Part shown: positions 18,217-27,520 of the stretch, in pieces
Layout of the letters: every line of letters begins with the position of its first letter
How positions within the stretch are numbered: the first letter of the stretch is position 1
Assembly: GCA_026129745.1 (NCBI GenBank)
Contig: JAHCHL010000005.1
Location: forward strand, 62,001 to 126,000
Direction of reading: 5' to 3'
DNA length: 64,000 nt
DNA from: Fimbriimonadales bacterium
GTDB lineage: Bacteria; Armatimonadota; Fimbriimonadia; Fimbriimonadales; ATM1
Translations under genes and position numbers: made by a program
Notes under the pieces: model-generated
What the model saw: the letters and a program-made list of their open reading frames with translations, nothing else
The model's database searches: none
What the model was told of the DNA's origin: nothing

Positions 18217-19341
18217 ATGGTTCGAGCACTGTTCCTCGCAGTTTTGGCCGCCGCCCTCGCCGCCGCAGCCTGGTCGCAAACCACCCTCAAACCCGGCGAC
18301 GTCATAACGCTCAACTGCGAAGAAGACGCATCGCTCAATTCCGATTACACGGTCAACGACCAAGGGCTGCTTTTCATCAAGTACATCGGCGCAGTCGAAG
18401 TGCAAGGCCTAACGCATGAACAGGCCGCACAAAAAGTGTCGCGAGAACTCGTCCGCCAGCAAGTGATGCCCAAAGCGACCATCGCGATAAGACCCAAAGG
18501 AACAGCCGCACCGACTCAGCAAACCGCTCAACCCGTCCACGTCGGCGGCGCAGTGAGAAACGTCGGTGAAATCAGATTTACACAAGGTATGACACTCGCG
18601 GACGCATTGAACGTCGCCGAAATCACAGCGGTCGCAGACCTCAGAAACGTTCGCATAACTCGGCTGACCGGAGAAGTCGGCACGATCGACTTCACGCAGT
18701 TTCAAGCCGGAAACGCCGCAGGAAACCCGATGCTCCGGCCAGGTGATCGAATCTTCGTCCCGCTTCGCATCGCATCCTTTGAAGTGACCGTTCTCGGCGC
18801 AGTCATGAGGCCGGGCATCATCGAATTCGCCGAACAGATGACCGTGCGCCGCGCAATCGAAAGAGCGGGCGGCCTGCGATCCGATGCGAACCCGCAAAGA
18901 ATCGAAGTGACGCCGCCGGACGGAGCCTCATTCATTTACAATTTTGAAACGGCCGCAGATCGACAGATCGACGCCGGCACGAGAATCGTCGTCGGCGTAA
19001 GGGAAGTGCGCCAGCACATCTTCGTCAGAGGGCCAGTCGCAAGAACCGGACAGCTGCCATACAGAACAGGAATGAAGCTGACCGACGCGATCTTCGACTC
19101 ACAGCCGCTCGAAAGCGCGCAGCTCAATCGCGTTCGACTGACCAGAAAAGACGCCGCAGGAAAAGTCATGGTGCAAGTCTTCGACGTCTACAAAATCCAA
19201 TCAGGCAACGCCGTCGATGTCGAGCTGCTTCCGGACGATCAAATCGACGTCCCATACGCCGCAAAGGCGTTCCGCTCCGACGACACGTTCAAATTCGTCG
19301 CACTCGGTTTGTTGCTCTATTTCGTCTTCTTCCGAAGATAG
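18217..19341 (+). CDS. SLBB/polysaccharide-export (Wza-like) protein
   Basis: The 374-residue protein has a signal peptide (AAAWSQ cleavage region), a Poly_export beta domain at about residues 24-95 (LKPGDVITLNC, YTVNDQGLLFIKYIG, GLTHEQAAQKVSREL), then SLBB repeats. The repeats are marked by VHVGGAVRNVGEIRF, VTVLGAVMRPGIIEF and IFVRGPVARTGQLPY. A single membrane helix (VALGLLLYFVFF) closes the protein, as in Wza-type exit channels. These proteins move polysaccharide across the periplasm and outer membrane. No glycosyltransferase or Wzc kinase gene is nearby. The next gene starts 1 nt after its stop. Confidence 0.8.
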   Translation: MVRALFLAVLAAALAAAAWSQTTLKPGDVITLNCEEDASLNSDYTVNDQGLLFIKYIGAVEVQGLTHEQAAQKVSRELVRQQVMPKATIAIRPKGTAAPTQQTAQPVHVGGAVRNVGEIRFTQGMTLADALNVAEITAVADLRNVRITRLTGEVGTIDFTQFQAGNAAGNPMLRPGDRIFVPLRIASFEVTVLGAVMRPGIIEFAEQMTVRRAIERAGGLRSDANPQRIEVTPPDGASFIYNFETAADRQIDAGTRIVVGVREVRQHIFVRGPVARTGQLPYRTGMKLTDAIFDSQPLESAQLNRVRLTRKDAAGKVMVQVFDVYKIQSGNAVDVELLPDDQIDVPYAAKAFRSDDTFKFVALGLLLYFVFFRR

Positions 19342-19342
19342 C

Positions 19343-20029
19343 GTGATTCAACTTCCGCGCGAACCGATTGCAGCGCTGAACCGTGTCCGGTTGCGCGAAA
19401 ACGGCGAACCGCTCGTCGAAATCGCAAACGATCTTAAAGTGCTCCGCGAATTCGCCGTCCCATTCGTCCGCGAAGGAGTGGCGAAGAGACTTAACGATGC
19501 CGCCAAAAATCTTCCACCCAAGTATCGCATCGGACTCCGCGAAGGTTGGAGATCCATCGAGAGACAAAAGTTCGTCTACGATCGCTACTTCGAAAAACTC
19601 AAACGCGAGAATCCAAACGCGTCTTATGCGACGCTCCGCAGAATGACGAACCGATTCTACGCGCCCTACGATCAAAAAGCCCCCCCTGGTCATTCGACGG
19701 GCGGCGCCGTCGACGTCTGGCTACTCGACGAAAACGGAGAACCCATCGATCTGCACGGACAAGGAGATCGCTTCGCAAATGCTCCGACATTTCGAGCAGG
19801 CCTCCCCAAAAAAATCGTCGAAGGCAGAAGAATGCTGTTCGACGCGATGATCGCCGCAGGTTTCACAAATTGTCGAGACGAGTGGTGGCACTACAGTTAC
19901 GGCGACGCCGCATGGGCGGTTCGTTTGAACAAAACGGAGTGTCCTTACGGATTCGCGCCATTGCCCGAAAACCTCTACCGTGACAAAGACGAAGCGTTTA
20001 TCGCAGACGTGATCGCGCGAGAAGGCTAA
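19343..20029 (+). CDS. VanX-type D-Ala-D-Ala dipeptidase (peptidase M15D)
   Basis: The 228-residue protein starts at GTG, 1 nt after the SLBB stop. The zinc triad of the M15D family is visible: His and Asp in GHSTGGAVDVW and His in EWWHYSYG; the conserved Arg is in GWRSIERQ. These enzymes cleave D-Ala-D-Ala, and outside resistance clusters they serve in D-alanine recycling or cell-wall turnover. I see no signal peptide. An ATG further upstream in frame would lie deep inside the SLBB gene, so GTG is preferred. The stop overlaps the M50 gene by 4 nt. Confidence 0.88.
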   Translation: MIQLPREPIAALNRVRLRENGEPLVEIANDLKVLREFAVPFVREGVAKRLNDAAKNLPPKYRIGLREGWRSIERQKFVYDRYFEKLKRENPNASYATLRRMTNRFYAPYDQKAPPGHSTGGAVDVWLLDENGEPIDLHGQGDRFANAPTFRAGLPKKIVEGRRMLFDAMIAAGFTNCRDEWWHYSYGDAAWAVRLNKTECPYGFAPLPENLYRDKDEAFIADVIAREG

Positions 20030-20718
20030 CCGATTCCCAGCAACATGCTGACGATTGCTGAAGTCGGTCTGCGAATCAGCACATCTAAGATCTCAGGTTG
20101 ATTCTGTGGTCGCAAGATGATTTGATCGACCAGCAGTATCCCCAACAGCACGAACATCCCCTGCCGCCTGCTCCACATCATAAAGCGCGCGCCGATCCGC
20201 TCTGGCAACAGAATGCCGAGAATCCAATGCCCATCGAGCGGACCGATCGGTATCAGATTGAATAAGCAAAGCGCAACGTTGATGTAGGTGCCGAAAAAGA
20301 AAAACGCGCTCAAAATGTCGAGGGTGACGTCGCCGCTCGGCCCAGATCCCAAAACAACCGGACCCGGCTGCATCGGGGCGACAAAACGAAACAGGGTCGC
20401 AAAGACAACCGCAAGGATCAGATTCGTTAACGGACCCCATAGCACCGACATGAAAAAATCCCATCTCGGGTTGTGCATCTTGCGCGGATCCGACTGAACA
20501 GGCTTCCCCCAACCGAGACCGAAACCAGTCGTCGCCATGATGAACATAAAAATCGTCCCGAATGGATCGAGATGCGCAATGGGATTCAAGGTAACTCGTC
20601 CTTGCGAGCGCGGAGTCGGATCGCCGGCGGCATCGGCAGACTTCGCGTGCCCGTACTCATGCAGTCCGACCGAAATGATCAATACGGCCATGATGATGCC
20701 GACGGTGATGGGGTCCAT
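20026..20718 (-). CDS. Site-2-protease-like M50 membrane metallopeptidase
   Basis: About 230 residues with HEYGH (HExxH) in the first membrane helix region and NLIPIGPLDG as the second zinc motif, the mark of compact M50B rhomboid-like S2P homologues. Four to six membrane helices are present. The family cleaves within membranes; substrates are unknown. The frame begins MMDP and its start overlaps the lysA stop as ATGA, so it is cotranslated with lysA. I take the second Met; the first (20721) is equally possible. Confidence 0.88.
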   Translation of the reverse strand: MDPITVGIIMAVLIISVGLHEYGHAKSADAAGDPTPRSQGRVTLNPIAHLDPFGTIFMFIMATTGFGLGWGKPVQSDPRKMHNPRWDFFMSVLWGPLTNLILAVVFATLFRFVAPMQPGPVVLGSGPSGDVTLDILSAFFFFGTYINVALCLFNLIPIGPLDGHWILGILLPERIGARFMMWSRRQGMFVLLGILLVDQIILRPQNQPEILDVLIRRPTSAIVSMLLGIG

Positions 20719-22049
20719 CATGAAGACTTAACCCTCGATCGAACCCTTTCGTTGCGGAAAAGTTCTTCGATGGATTCGCGTTCGACAGCAACCCACGGCT
20801 CGCCATCGCCGACAATAATGAGCGCAGGCCGCGGATACCGATTGTAATTGCTCGCCATCGACTGATTGTAGGCGCCCGTGCATGTGACGACAATCGTGTC
20901 GCCCTCCGAAGTCGCGCCAGGAAGCTTCGCCGCGTCGATCAGCGTGTCCGTTTCGCAATGCCGCCCAGAAACCCTGAACTCCGTGTCATGCGGTTCGCTG
21001 ATGCGGCTTGCATTGAGCGCTGTGTAAACGGCGTCGTAAAGCTGCGGCCTCGGATTGTCGGCAAGACCGCCATCGACGCTCAAATACGTCCGTTGTCCCC
21101 CCCCAATAATCGGCACCGACTTTCGAACACCCACTCGGTAAACGGTGATACCCGCTTCACCCACCAACCGCCTCCCAGGTTCATGGCAAATCGTAGGCAA
21201 GGGAAGTCCCGCACCGCGAAACGGACCGAGTGCTGCATCAGCGATCTCTTGGCAATACTTGACGACGTCTTCAGGATCGTCATCTTTCGTATACCGAATC
21301 CCCAATCCCCCGCCGACTCCGATCTCATGAATCGAATCATGATCTCGCGCATATCGAACAGCGAATTCAGAAACACGCTGCGCACCGGCGACCTGCGCCT
21401 CCGAGTCCATCAGCTGCGAACCGACATGGCAATGAAACCCGATCAGTCGCAAGTCTTCCGCTGCGAGAATGCGCTGGGTGCCTTCGTCCGCGCTGCCATC
21501 GGAAACATTCATTCCGAATTTCGTATCGTCCTGTCCGGTGCTGATCGCATGATGCGTTACCGGATCGACTCCCGGAGCGAGGCGAAGCATCACGTCTTGC
21601 ACACGGCCGTGACGATGGCAGATCGATTGCAATCGATCGATCTCGGACAAGCAATCGATGACGATCGCTCGCACACCCTCGCGAACGGCTCGCTCCAACT
21701 CTGCATCGGATTTGTTGTTTCCATGCACATGAACCCTGTCCGTCGTGAAACCGGCGCGAAGCGCAGCCTCCAATTCTCCTTCGCTCGCGACATCGACATC
21801 GATTCCGCACTCCTCGGCAATGGACAGAATCGCGACTGCGCTGTTCGCTTTCGCCGCTAAGGCAATCCGCGTGTCGGAATGCGCTGATTTCGCTGCATCA
21901 ACAAATTCCTGCACAGAAGTTCGAAACGTAGTCGCGTCGAACACGTAAAGCGGTGTGCCGAATCGATCCGCGAGCGCCTCCACCGATTCGCCGCCGAAAG
22001 TGAGGGCTTGTCCGGAAACGCTAAGCGACCCGACGAGATGAAGGTCCAT
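20718..22049 (-). CDS. lysA: Diaminopimelate decarboxylase
   Basis: The 443-residue PLP enzyme is of the alanine-racemase fold and makes L-lysine from meso-diaminopimelate. Visible are the PLP lysine in ALAAKANSAVAIL, HVHGNNKSDAEL, the GFHCHVGSQL block, the IGVGGGLGI phosphate loop, CHEPGRRLVGEAG and CTGAYNQSM. I start at MDLHLVGSLSV (22049); a longer form from 22076 is possible. It overlaps the downstream M50 peptidase by ATGA. A run of eight G on the coding strand lies at plus 21097-21104. Confidence 0.95.
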   Translation of the reverse strand: MDLHLVGSLSVSGQALTFGGESVEALADRFGTPLYVFDATTFRTSVQEFVDAAKSAHSDTRIALAAKANSAVAILSIAEECGIDVDVASEGELEAALRAGFTTDRVHVHGNNKSDAELERAVREGVRAIVIDCLSEIDRLQSICHRHGRVQDVMLRLAPGVDPVTHHAISTGQDDTKFGMNVSDGSADEGTQRILAAEDLRLIGFHCHVGSQLMDSEAQVAGAQRVSEFAVRYARDHDSIHEIGVGGGLGIRYTKDDDPEDVVKYCQEIADAALGPFRGAGLPLPTICHEPGRRLVGEAGITVYRVGVRKSVPIIGGGQRTYLSVDGGLADNPRPQLYDAVYTALNASRISEPHDTEFRVSGRHCETDTLIDAAKLPGATSEGDTIVVTCTGAYNQSMASNYNRYPRPALIIVGDGEPWVAVERESIEELFRNERVRSRVKSS

Positions 22050-22083
22050 GGGAGCCGCAAGTATGACACGGCTCAAAAGGCGA

Positions 22084-22113
22084 GAAGGCTCGCCCCATCA
22101 GGAGCGAGCCTTC
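22084..22113 (-). terminator. Intrinsic terminator of the small 69-residue gene
   Basis: GAAGGCTCGC (22084-22093) and GCGAGCCTTC (22104-22113) form a perfect 10-bp stem with a 10-nt loop. On the minus strand it is followed by TCGCCTTTTG. It lies 21 nt after the stop of the gene at 22135-22344 and just before lysA. Confidence 0.7.
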
Positions 22114-22134
22114 CATATCGTCGAATAAGGCTGA

Positions 22135-22344
22135 CTACGCAGCCTTGCGAACAGCTTCGTCGGTAAGCAAACAGACTTTATCCAAGGGAACATCGCCGAA
22201 GTCGAATACAAGATTGCTGCCGTACATAGGCACGTACTCGACGTCGTACAACTTCCCGGAACCGCTGCATGGTAGGCCATTGCGGTCTACATACTCGACG
22301 AACACGGTTTTCCCGACGAATTCTTTGGCTTCACTAACTGTCAT
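22135..22344 (-). CDS. Small protein of unknown function (69 aa)
   Basis: It begins MTVSEAKEFVGKTVFVEYVDRNG and continues with KLYDVEYVPMYGS and DVPLDKVCLLTDEA. This looks like a small SH3-like beta barrel with an N-terminal helix. The ATG at 22344 has GTGGGG as a ribosome site; GTG at 22356 would add four residues. A strong terminator follows it directly, which supports a separate transcribed gene. No family is recognised. Confidence 0.6.
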   Translation of the reverse strand: MTVSEAKEFVGKTVFVEYVDRNGLPCSGSGKLYDVEYVPMYGSNLVFDFGDVPLDKVCLLTDEAVRKAA

Positions 22345-22443
22345 GAAATACCCCACTCGAACAGTCTCTTACCTTCGAATGATTCCGCGCCGGGGCGGAG
22401 CCTTTACCAGTATTGTTGGCAGAAACGAACCCGAAATCAAGTC

Positions 22444-23094
22444 CTAAAGCACGTTTCGAAGCGCCGACTCGCTCGCCGTCGGGACCAAAGCCACGACCAA
22501 ATCCCCCTCCTGGAGCCGAGTGTCGCCGTCGACGACAATCCCCTCGTCCCCTCGCAAAAGCCACACGATGTTGCTCTTCGGCGGAATCTCGATCTCCCGA
22601 ACGAGCTTGCCCACCGATGGCGAACGCGCAGTCAAAGTCGCCTCGACGACCTCGATGTTGCCCATCCTCAGCGCCGCAAGTGGAATCACAGTCCCGACAG
22701 AGATCTCCTGCTCGATCAAATTGTAAAGAACGTCTGTAGCCGAAACGCTACTCGATACTCCAAGCTCCCGAAAGAGCCACATGTGAGTGGGGTCGTTAAC
22801 CCTCGCAATCGTCCGGCTGACACCCCAAGTGTTCTTGGCCATCTGACAGATCACAAGGTTGTCTTCATCATCGCCGGTCACCGCGACGACGACATCGGCC
22901 CGCTGAAATCCGGCTCTCTTCTGCGTCTGTGCTTCGCATCCATCGCCAACCATCACCGATTCGCCGATCTGCACTTTCAACGATGAAATGATGCCGCCGT
23001 CCTTTTCGAGAAGCAAGACCTCTCGTCCAGCCTGCAATAGCCGCTTCGTCAAGTGAACTCCGACCTGCCCGCCGCCGACAACGATTACATACAT
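22444..23094 (-). CDS. TrkA/KtrA-type potassium-channel regulatory protein (RCK_N + RCK_C)
   Basis: The 216-residue cytoplasmic protein has an N-terminal Rossmann RCK domain (MYVIVVGGGQVGVHLTKRL, ending strand 2 in LLLEKD, and VVVAVTGDDEDNLVICQMA). A C-terminal RCK_C domain (VVEATLTARSPSVGKLV, LLRGDEGIVVDGDTRLQEGD) follows. Such subunits gate Trk/Ktr potassium transporters by binding NAD(H) or ATP. It starts 2 nt after the stop of a second TrkA_N gene. No TrkH membrane subunit is in the window. Confidence 0.9.
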   Translation of the reverse strand: MYVIVVGGGQVGVHLTKRLLQAGREVLLLEKDGGIISSLKVQIGESVMVGDGCEAQTQKRAGFQRADVVVAVTGDDEDNLVICQMAKNTWGVSRTIARVNDPTHMWLFRELGVSSSVSATDVLYNLIEQEISVGTVIPLAALRMGNIEVVEATLTARSPSVGKLVREIEIPPKSNIVWLLRGDEGIVVDGDTRLQEGDLVVALVPTASESALRNVL

Positions 23095-23096
23095 CG

Positions 23097-23540
23097 CTAC
23101 GCGTCCTCCAGTCGATTGAAGCTCTCGATCGGTCCGTACTCTTCGCCGGTCAGCCAGCAACGCATCATTCCAGCAGTAAGCAAATTCGGAACGATACAGA
23201 ACACACCGATCTTGTTGTACTCATGCGCACGCTGTGGATCGTTGACTTTCGCGCAAACCATCTGAACGCTGTATCGCTTCTGCGCGATCTGCGCTGCCAT
23301 CAAATTCGTATTGTCGCCGCGTGTGCACGTGACGAACGCGTCGCAATTCTCGATTCCTGCATCGCGCAATACCTCGTCGTCTAAACCGTCGCCAACAACG
23401 GTTGTGCAGCCGTGATCGTCGCCAAGTCTCGCCAAGTTCTGCGGATCTCGCTCCAATACGGTTACATCATGCCCTCGCCGGGCCATCATTCTTGCGAGAG
23501 CCGCTCCTGTCCGGCCACAGCCGAAAATCAATACGCGCAT
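23097..23540 (-). CDS. TrkA_N-only potassium-uptake regulatory protein
   Basis: The 147-residue Rossmann protein has GCGRTGAALARMM and TVLERD nucleotide-binding motifs and the conserved TRGDNTNLMAAQIA helix. It has only the RCK_N domain; no RCK_C follows. With the two-domain gene right behind it (2-nt gap), it probably forms a heteromeric gating ring. TATAGT about 14 nt upstream may give an internal promoter, although the gene also follows glnD closely. Confidence 0.88.
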   Translation of the reverse strand: MRVLIFGCGRTGAALARMMARRGHDVTVLERDPQNLARLGDDHGCTTVVGDGLDDEVLRDAGIENCDAFVTCTRGDNTNLMAAQIAQKRYSVQMVCAKVNDPQRAHEYNKIGVFCIVPNLLTAGMMRCWLTGEEYGPIESFNRLEDA

Positions 23541-23561
23541 AAGGTCGGGGCAAAACTATAC

Positions 23562-25931
23562 CTACCTTCCGCGCTTCCCAAAAGCTTTCTCGACCTGTTT
23601 CGCGGGAAGTTGACGGCCGCCCGGAAGCTCCAAATAAAACCTCGCGACCGCCTTGTCCGCATAAACGCCCATCCGCGCATGATGCACGTTCCAGCCCAAT
23701 CCCGCAAGCATCTTCGCGACCCGATAAGGCATTCCTCGGCCAGGTGGAGTCTGAAACTCCAAGATTCCAGGCCTGCCTTCGTGATAAGTGTGCGTTAACA
23801 TCGTTTGCGCGCGGTTCGGATCCTTCCCATGCGACCGTAAGAACTCGTCGACTTCCTCCGCGCTTCCCAATCGCTTCTTCAATTCACTCGACAAAACACG
23901 GCACAATCCGACAGGCAACGGCTTTCCTTGAAACGAAACCGTGATTGTGTCGAGCGCGATCGAGTCCTTCGTTTCAGTCGAAGCCGCGCGCGCAGCATGA
24001 ACGGAAATGTCCAATGCATAAATGATCCCGAAGATCCGGCTCAGTAGTCCCGGCGCAGGCAGGTCGCGAGTGCAAATCGTCACTTCGGTCGTATTCGCAT
24101 CCTGGTCATGCTGAAACTGCACAATCGTCTCACCCTCGCTCGCGCGCTTGATATAGTCTGCGTGAAGTGGAAACAGCTCTGTCTGCGTCGCAAGCAGATA
24201 GTGGGTAGGCATCGTGCGCAACAATTCTTCGATGTCACCCTGAACACCTGCCCTGAGTCGCCTCTCCGCTTCGCTGCGAAATACCGCAGGATCGTCAGGA
24301 ATCGCTTCAACCCCGATCAATTCTCTCGCACGGCTGTAAAGCTCTCTCAACGATGCCTCCAGTTGCGGCGTCAGAACTCCTGGGCCAACGCTTTCAGTAT
24401 CTGCAAGCGTCAACAAGAAAAGCATCGCGAGTCGATCGGCGCGTTCACAATCCTTCACCAACTTGCGGTAAGTAGATGGATGCGCAAGATCGTGCGTTCT
24501 TGCAATGTGCACAAGATCGAGATGGTGAAGCACAAGCCAAACGGTCGTGCTCCTCTCATCGTCCGAAACGCCAAGCCTCCGGCAAACTTCCTCTGCGATC
24601 CTTGCGCCCGTTTCTGAATGCGGCGCAGACTTATCGATCTTCCCGACATCGTGCAGCAGCGCAGCCAAAATCAACGGTCTCGGATTCGAAACTTCCGACC
24701 AAACACCTTCGTCCCGACCTGCACTGCGCGAATGATCGAGGCTCTCGATGACGCGCAATGTGTGCTCACCGACACTATATCGGTGAACGGAGTCGTTGGA
24801 AGGCAAGCGCATGCAAGCCTCGAGCTCAGGCAAAAGCTCCGATAGCAATCCGCATTGATCGAGCGCGCGCAACTCACGCGAACCGCGCGTGAACCATCCG
24901 ACAGTCCGAGCGATGTCTCCCGCATCGCTCAAAGAAGGCGCACTCGCGACTTTGAGCCCAAGCCGAATCGCGCGACACACTCCAATGGTCGCCTCTGCAA
25001 GTGTCGCTTTCGGAGTCACTTTGCACACCCCCCCTCCCGCAATGACTCCTAAAGAAACAGAGAACTCGGAGTCACGAACTCGCTCGACTGCTCGCTTCCA
25101 AACGGAGTCAAGAACCTCGCCAGCTCCAATCAATCCGGCAACCATCGATTCGGCGTCCTCACGAACAAGCGATGCGACTTCGCCAATCCTGGTTCGTGCC
25201 AAAACATCCAGCTTTCGGCCCGCCGAAATGTGCAAGGCGTTGCGAATGGTGAGCAATCGCTCGACAGCCTCCGGTTCGTCCGTAAACTGCCGCCTGCCCA
25301 AAGCCTTAGCCATCCAATTGGCCGCCTGCAAATCGCGCAATCCTCCCGCCCCTTCGCGAACGTGAAACTCAACAACGCGTGGCGTGTCGTGCCACTGCTT
25401 TCGCATTGCATCCCGCTCTTCGATCTTTTCGATTAAGAAATCTGCGACAGGAAAAGACTCGAAGAAAACTTCTGAAAAGCGAGCAAGCGTCTCCTTTGAA
25501 CCAATGATGGGCCTTGCATCCAACAAACCCGACCTCGTCTTCGAATCGAGCGCAGGACAATCGGACATAAGCCGATAGGAATAGCCGACCGGCCAATCAA
25601 GTGCGGAAAACGCATCGAAAATCAACCTGAAAAGCTCACGAACAATCTGCTCGCTTTCGTTTTCGCCGCCTTCAGGCGCAATAAATGTGATGTCGATGTC
25701 ACTCCTTGGCGCAAGCTCCTTTCGACCATAACCGCCCGTCGCAACTACAGCGATGCCAGGATCGTCTGCGCTTTCGCAAGCTAACGCGTATAATCCGATG
25801 ACCAGCCGATCGGCAATTCTCGAATGCCGCTTGCAAAAAGCCCATCCTGCAGGGTTTCGTCGAAAACCGCTGATCGCAGTCTCTCGCTCGATGCGAGCCT
25901 TCTCGACTAAACTCTCTAACGTGTGCTTCAT
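23562..25931 (-). CDS. glnD: GlnD-like [protein-PII] uridylyltransferase / uridylyl-removing enzyme
   Basis: The 789-residue protein has the nucleotidyltransferase motif GGYGRKELAPRSDID at residues 66-80, a GlnD_UR_UTase region, and an HD domain with LLHDVGK near residue 425 and VLHHLD after it. Two C-terminal ACT-like domains follow (TICTRDLPAPGLLSRIF; LEFQTPPGRGMPYRVAKML). GlnD senses glutamine and (de)uridylylates PII. It is about 100 residues shorter than the E. coli enzyme. No PII gene is in the window, so the target is assumed. It overlaps the upstream membrane-protein gene by ATGA. A C7 run lies at 25028-25034. Confidence 0.88.
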   Translation of the reverse strand: MKHTLESLVEKARIERETAISGFRRNPAGWAFCKRHSRIADRLVIGLYALACESADDPGIAVVATGGYGRKELAPRSDIDITFIAPEGGENESEQIVRELFRLIFDAFSALDWPVGYSYRLMSDCPALDSKTRSGLLDARPIIGSKETLARFSEVFFESFPVADFLIEKIEERDAMRKQWHDTPRVVEFHVREGAGGLRDLQAANWMAKALGRRQFTDEPEAVERLLTIRNALHISAGRKLDVLARTRIGEVASLVREDAESMVAGLIGAGEVLDSVWKRAVERVRDSEFSVSLGVIAGGGVCKVTPKATLAEATIGVCRAIRLGLKVASAPSLSDAGDIARTVGWFTRGSRELRALDQCGLLSELLPELEACMRLPSNDSVHRYSVGEHTLRVIESLDHSRSAGRDEGVWSEVSNPRPLILAALLHDVGKIDKSAPHSETGARIAEEVCRRLGVSDDERSTTVWLVLHHLDLVHIARTHDLAHPSTYRKLVKDCERADRLAMLFLLTLADTESVGPGVLTPQLEASLRELYSRARELIGVEAIPDDPAVFRSEAERRLRAGVQGDIEELLRTMPTHYLLATQTELFPLHADYIKRASEGETIVQFQHDQDANTTEVTICTRDLPAPGLLSRIFGIIYALDISVHAARAASTETKDSIALDTITVSFQGKPLPVGLCRVLSSELKKRLGSAEEVDEFLRSHGKDPNRAQTMLTHTYHEGRPGILEFQTPPGRGMPYRVAKMLAGLGWNVHHARMGVYADKAVARFYLELPGGRQLPAKQVEKAFGKRGR

Positions 25932-27508
25932 CGCGGAGCAATCCTAAAGGCGTCCGTTTCGTTCCTTACCCAACGATCCACAGCATTGCTTAATTTCGAA
26001 TCAGTATAGATCGTAATCGGTGTCAACAGCACAGACGCGCCGATTCCAACAATGGCTGCAGTACCACCAACTCGAATAATAGCCTCCCCAAAAACACGCA
26101 ATGGCGACCGCCGCTTGATCTGTGCCCACAAAACCGAAGCCGGCGCCAAAAAAGTAATCGTCACGACGGTAAACAATCCCAACAAATCAGGACGCTCCAA
26201 GAGCGGCGAAATGAACAGCAAACTCTGCGACGCGAGGAGTGCGGTGGGTCCCTCTGCAAACAGCCACAGACAAGTCGAAAGCAGCACAATTGCAGTCAGC
26301 ACGCCGAGCACGACTCGATTGAGCCGATTCCAATCGATTCTGTCAGGCAAGGGCGACTCCATCGGAATCCCTAATATCGTGATTACGAACGCAATCCAAA
26401 TCCCAAACAGCCACGCGCCCGAAAGTACACCGCAAATCGCTCCGAAAACAATGCCGAGCAACACCATAAACCGAACGTCAGGGTGAGGAATGTCTCCGAA
26501 CAACTGGGATATAAGCCAGCCGATGAACGCCAAGCCGAGCATTAGCAAACTGCCCACAAAAAGCACCGATGGCAACGAACATACGACAATCGAACGCAAA
26601 GTAAGCATATCCCGCAACTCGAAGATCTCGTTGCTCGGCATGAAACTGAGTGCACGAGCCACAGAGTTGCGAACCGCTATCCCTGTGCGATCTCCCTCCA
26701 GTTCGCCGATCCTCTCGAACACGCTCGAAACGAACGATGCGCGCGATTGCTCGATCGCGGCGAGCGTCCGCTCGCTGCCAGGCGTAACAAACGAATCAGA
26801 AAGCCGCAAAACCGCAGACGCTGCAAGGTCTGTGACTTCGACAGTCCGAGCGCCATCGCGCAAAATCGAAAAATTCCAGGCGATCAAATACCGCTTTCGC
26901 CATGCTTCGTCAGATGTGTCGCTCGGTCTCGGCGCCAGCCGTTCGATCTCCAAAATCAAATAAGCAGGGTCGTCCGCGCGCATCTCACGTGCCAACAATC
27001 CTTGCCAACTCATGCGCCTCCCTTCTGACGCAGCCAAACTGCTCCACAAAGCGACCGTCTCCTGCATCGAGCCGCTGTTCCAATACCGCTTCTCTGCTGC
27101 TCGGCGAAGCTCACTCCAAATCAGTTCGTCACTCTTGTTTGCGCGATACGCAATCGCAGCACGAAGCTGAGGCCAATAAGCGTTGTCGCCTTCCAACGCC
27201 TCGCCTCGATTCAAATACTCATTCGCAATCTCGAAATCACGAGTCGAAACCGTTGCACTGGGATCACGATAAATGCGCTGAGCGATCACAAGGGTTTGTC
27301 GAGTGACCTCCCCCAGATCCATTTGCGCCGGGTTGCCCGACTCGATGATCGGACCGCTTGGACCCGACAATACGCTCTTGCTAATCGCAGATTCGACCGA
27401 AGGACGATGTAAAACATGAAGCAGAAAACTGCGACTCGGACCGATCACCAAGAGAGTGATGACGCCTCCTATGAAGAATCCGAGGAGAAGTCGTTGACGC
27501 CCCGACAT
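25928..27508 (-). CDS. Membrane protein of unknown function
   Basis: The 526-residue protein has an N-terminal anchor (LLLGFFIGGVITLLVIG), a helical soluble part up to about residue 300 that resembles a tetratricopeptide-like array (YLNRGEALEGDNAYWPQLRAAIAYRA), and four to six membrane helices in the last 200 residues. No family is recognised. It sits between an anti-sigma factor and glnD in one unit with very short gaps, so it may be the sensor or output of that stress circuit. Confidence 0.7.
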   Translation of the reverse strand: MSGRQRLLLGFFIGGVITLLVIGPSRSFLLHVLHRPSVESAISKSVLSGPSGPIIESGNPAQMDLGEVTRQTLVIAQRIYRDPSATVSTRDFEIANEYLNRGEALEGDNAYWPQLRAAIAYRANKSDELIWSELRRAAEKRYWNSGSMQETVALWSSLAASEGRRMSWQGLLAREMRADDPAYLILEIERLAPRPSDTSDEAWRKRYLIAWNFSILRDGARTVEVTDLAASAVLRLSDSFVTPGSERTLAAIEQSRASFVSSVFERIGELEGDRTGIAVRNSVARALSFMPSNEIFELRDMLTLRSIVVCSLPSVLFVGSLLMLGLAFIGWLISQLFGDIPHPDVRFMVLLGIVFGAICGVLSGAWLFGIWIAFVITILGIPMESPLPDRIDWNRLNRVVLGVLTAIVLLSTCLWLFAEGPTALLASQSLLFISPLLERPDLLGLFTVVTITFLAPASVLWAQIKRRSPLRVFGEAIIRVGGTAAIVGIGASVLLTPITIYTDSKLSNAVDRWVRNETDAFRIAPR

Positions 27509-27520
27509 TTCGCGCGACTG

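Noticed and set aside
25928..27508. Calling the 526-residue membrane protein a sensor kinase or transporter
   Set aside because: It has no kinase, ATPase or transporter motif; only membrane helices and a repeat-like helical region can be seen.
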